A stretch of 15,749 bases of DNA from an uncultured Prevotellaceae bacterium (GTDB taxonomy: Bacteria > Bacteroidota > Bacteroidia > Bacteroidales > Bacteroidaceae), in contig CAMWRK010000020.1 of the NCBI GenBank assembly GCA_947176655.1, forward strand, positions 1-15,749. Direction: 5' to 3'. How positions within the stretch are numbered: the first letter of the stretch is position 1; each line of letters opens with the position of its first letter. The notes under the pieces are model-generated. The model had not been told where the DNA came from. It searched no databases and saw nothing but the letters and a program-made list of their open reading frames with translations. The position numbers and the translations under genes were made by a program. This document shows, one piece after another, positions 14,787 to 15,749 of this stretch.

Positions 14787-15509
14787 ATGAAGAAAATTCT
14801 ATTCGTGGCGGCAATGGCCGTAAGTTCCCTTTCTATGAGTGCACAGGACATTCTGGTGCGCAAGGGAGGTGACGTGGAAAACGTGAAGGTGCTGGAGGTT
14901 ACTCCCACCGAAGTGAAATTCAAGAAGTTCAACAACCAGAACGGCCCTACGTTCACAGAACGCCGTTCCAACCTGATTTCTGTGAAGTACGAGAACGGTG
15001 AAGTGCAGAAGTTCAACGACGGTCCTGCCATCGTTTCCGGCAGCACAGGCCGCAGCTTTGCTTCCGATGATATGTCTTATTATTCAGACTATGGCACGGA
15101 CAAAAAGTACACAAACGAAATCAGCCTGTACATTTCCGATCTCTGGGGATTCGGCTATCAGCTCCGCAGGGAGTTCAATCCCTATGTGGCCTGGAACATT
15201 GTAGGTATATCCCATATAACGAATTTCGACTGCCCCTTTGACAGCGGCATTCTTAACATCAAAGCTCTTGGTGTGCGCGGCTATACGCCTTCCTATAAGT
15301 GGATAAGGGGATATGCCGACCTGAACATGGGTGTGGGCTTGAACTATCACGAGAATTATTGGTATGACGAAACAGATATTGACGTCAACTTCAGTCTGGA
15401 CTTTGGCTTTGGTGTTCAGGTGCACAAGAATATTGCCTTCGGCTACAATCTCAACTACCTGAGTAACGGAGCATTAGGACACATGGCAAAAATATCTTTC
15501 CTGTTCTAA
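14787..15509 (+). CDS. Putative secreted outer-membrane beta-barrel-like protein
   Basis: The 240-residue product begins with a clear signal peptide: MKK, a hydrophobic core (residues 4-17), and a likely cut after MSA at residue 19. After it comes a small domain, residues about 20-77, with DILVRKGGDVENVKVLEVTP and VKYENGEVQKF. This resembles the short N-terminal domain seen on many Bacteroidota surface proteins, where D.I..K.G....KV.EI.PTE...KK.....GP....... is typical. From about residue 108 alternating polar/aromatic strands follow (NEISLYISDLWGFGYQL, RGYADLNMGVGLNY, FGFGVQVHKNIAFGY) and the chain ends in phenylalanine (KISFLF), as in outer-membrane barrels. The size allows about eight strands. 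Specific function is unknown. No promoter is seen in the 90 bases upstream, so it may be read from 14265-14296. Confidence 0.8.
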   Translation: MKKILFVAAMAVSSLSMSAQDILVRKGGDVENVKVLEVTPTEVKFKKFNNQNGPTFTERRSNLISVKYENGEVQKFNDGPAIVSGSTGRSFASDDMSYYSDYGTDKKYTNEISLYISDLWGFGYQLRREFNPYVAWNIVGISHITNFDCPFDSGILNIKALGVRGYTPSYKWIRGYADLNMGVGLNYHENYWYDETDIDVNFSLDFGFGVQVHKNIAFGYNLNYLSNGALGHMAKISFLF

Positions 15510-15543
15510 GAAGCGCAAAGGTAAATAACACCAAAACATCAAT

Positions 15544-15575
15544 CAAAGCCCTGACTTTCACAAGCCGGGGCTTTG
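15544..15575. terminator. Convergent hairpin, likely bidirectional terminator
   Basis: CAAAGCCC (15544-15551) pairs perfectly with GGGCTTTG (15568-15575) across a 16-base loop, midway between two convergent genes. T tracts are short on both sides (TTTG within the stem, then mixed sequence), so its efficiency is uncertain. Confidence 0.5.
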
Positions 15576-15617
15576 TCATACCATAACGTTCCTGTAAACA
15601 TAGTGAAGAATACAACA

Positions 15618-15749
15618 CTAACAGGTGATTACTTCGTTCATAGGTATGTCGTGCTCCTCGGCAGGGAGAGTGCCAAGCAGTTGGAAAGGAAAACAAAGTC
15701 CCACTTTGTGTGCGCAGGAAAGCTGTGGCAGCAGACGGTCGTAGTAACC
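15618..15749 (-). CDS. 5-formyltetrahydrofolate cyclo-ligase, C-terminal fragment (cut by window edge)
   Basis: The last 43 codons of a gene entering from the right edge are visible, ending in TAG at 15618-15620. The peptide GYYDRLLPQLS, then KVGLCFPFQLL, then EEHDIPMNEVIT matches the C-terminus of the YgfA/MTHFS family, in which GYYDR.L, KVGLAF..Q and PxEPHDIPMD.VIT are conserved. This enzyme uses ATP to turn 5-formyl-THF into 5,10-methenyl-THF in the cytosol. The frame was too short to stand out on length alone; the call rests on these motifs. It is convergent with the outer-membrane protein gene. Confidence 0.85.
   Translation of the reverse strand, partial: GYYDRLLPQLSCAHKVGLCFPFQLLGTLPAEEHDIPMNEVITC

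Noticed and set aside
1..15749. CRISPR array, tRNA/rRNA genes, phage or toxin-antitoxin genes
   Set aside because: I searched by eye for regularly spaced repeats, cloverleaf-like sequences, rRNA signatures and small gene pairs and found none.

Overview
The window looks like chromosomal DNA of a Bacteroidota bacterium, order Bacteroidales (possibly Prevotellaceae-like; genus not resolvable by eye). The support is repeated -7 boxes of the Bacteroides type (TAnnTTTG, twice with a well-spaced TTTG -33 box), little use of Shine-Dalgarno sequences, the men and leu gene orders, and a Bacteroidota-type outer-membrane protein. Most of it is housekeeping metabolism with tightly packed genes.

Layout. 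1-114 (-): N-terminus of phosphate acetyltransferase, running off the left edge. 195-1804 (-): folP and cdaA, overlapping by 19 bases, transcribed from a strong promoter at 1908-1938. 2008-3303 (+): murF, divergent from folP with its own -7 box. A 13-bp perfect hairpin (3336-3369) ends murF and the convergent leu operon. 3443-8084 (-): leuA-leuC-leuD-leuB, a complete branch from 2-ketoisovalerate towards leucine except the final transamination, from one promoter just upstream of leuA. 8295-13901 (+): menF-menD-menB-menC-menE, the classical (o-succinylbenzoate) menaquinone pathway from chorismate to DHNA-CoA, without a menH gene. 13902-14786: 885 bases without a recognisable protein gene. 14787-15509 (+): a secreted outer-membrane beta-barrel-like protein. 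15544-15575: a convergent hairpin. 15618-15749 (-): C-terminus of 5-formyltetrahydrofolate cyclo-ligase, running off the right edge.

How the genes fit together: leuA/C/D/B make 2-ketoisocaproate; menF/D/C/E/B make the naphthoquinone nucleus used in anaerobic respiration; folP (folate), cdaA (c-di-AMP) and murF (peptidoglycan precursor) sit around one compact divergent promoter region, placing cell-wall synthesis next to c-di-AMP signalling. 

The part that is not ordinary is 13902-14786. Its first half holds a start-less 64-codon open frame on the minus strand that looks like gene debris. Its second half has the best-formed promoter in the window (TTTG-N20-TAATTTTG, 14265-14296), followed by about 360 bases rich in hairpins and closed by an 8-bp stem with a T6 tract at 14566-14664. 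I see no promoter between that terminator and the outer-membrane protein gene. The simplest reading is either an unannotated structured non-coding RNA or a long attenuator/riboswitch-like leader of that gene. I do not recognise it as any known RNA family.
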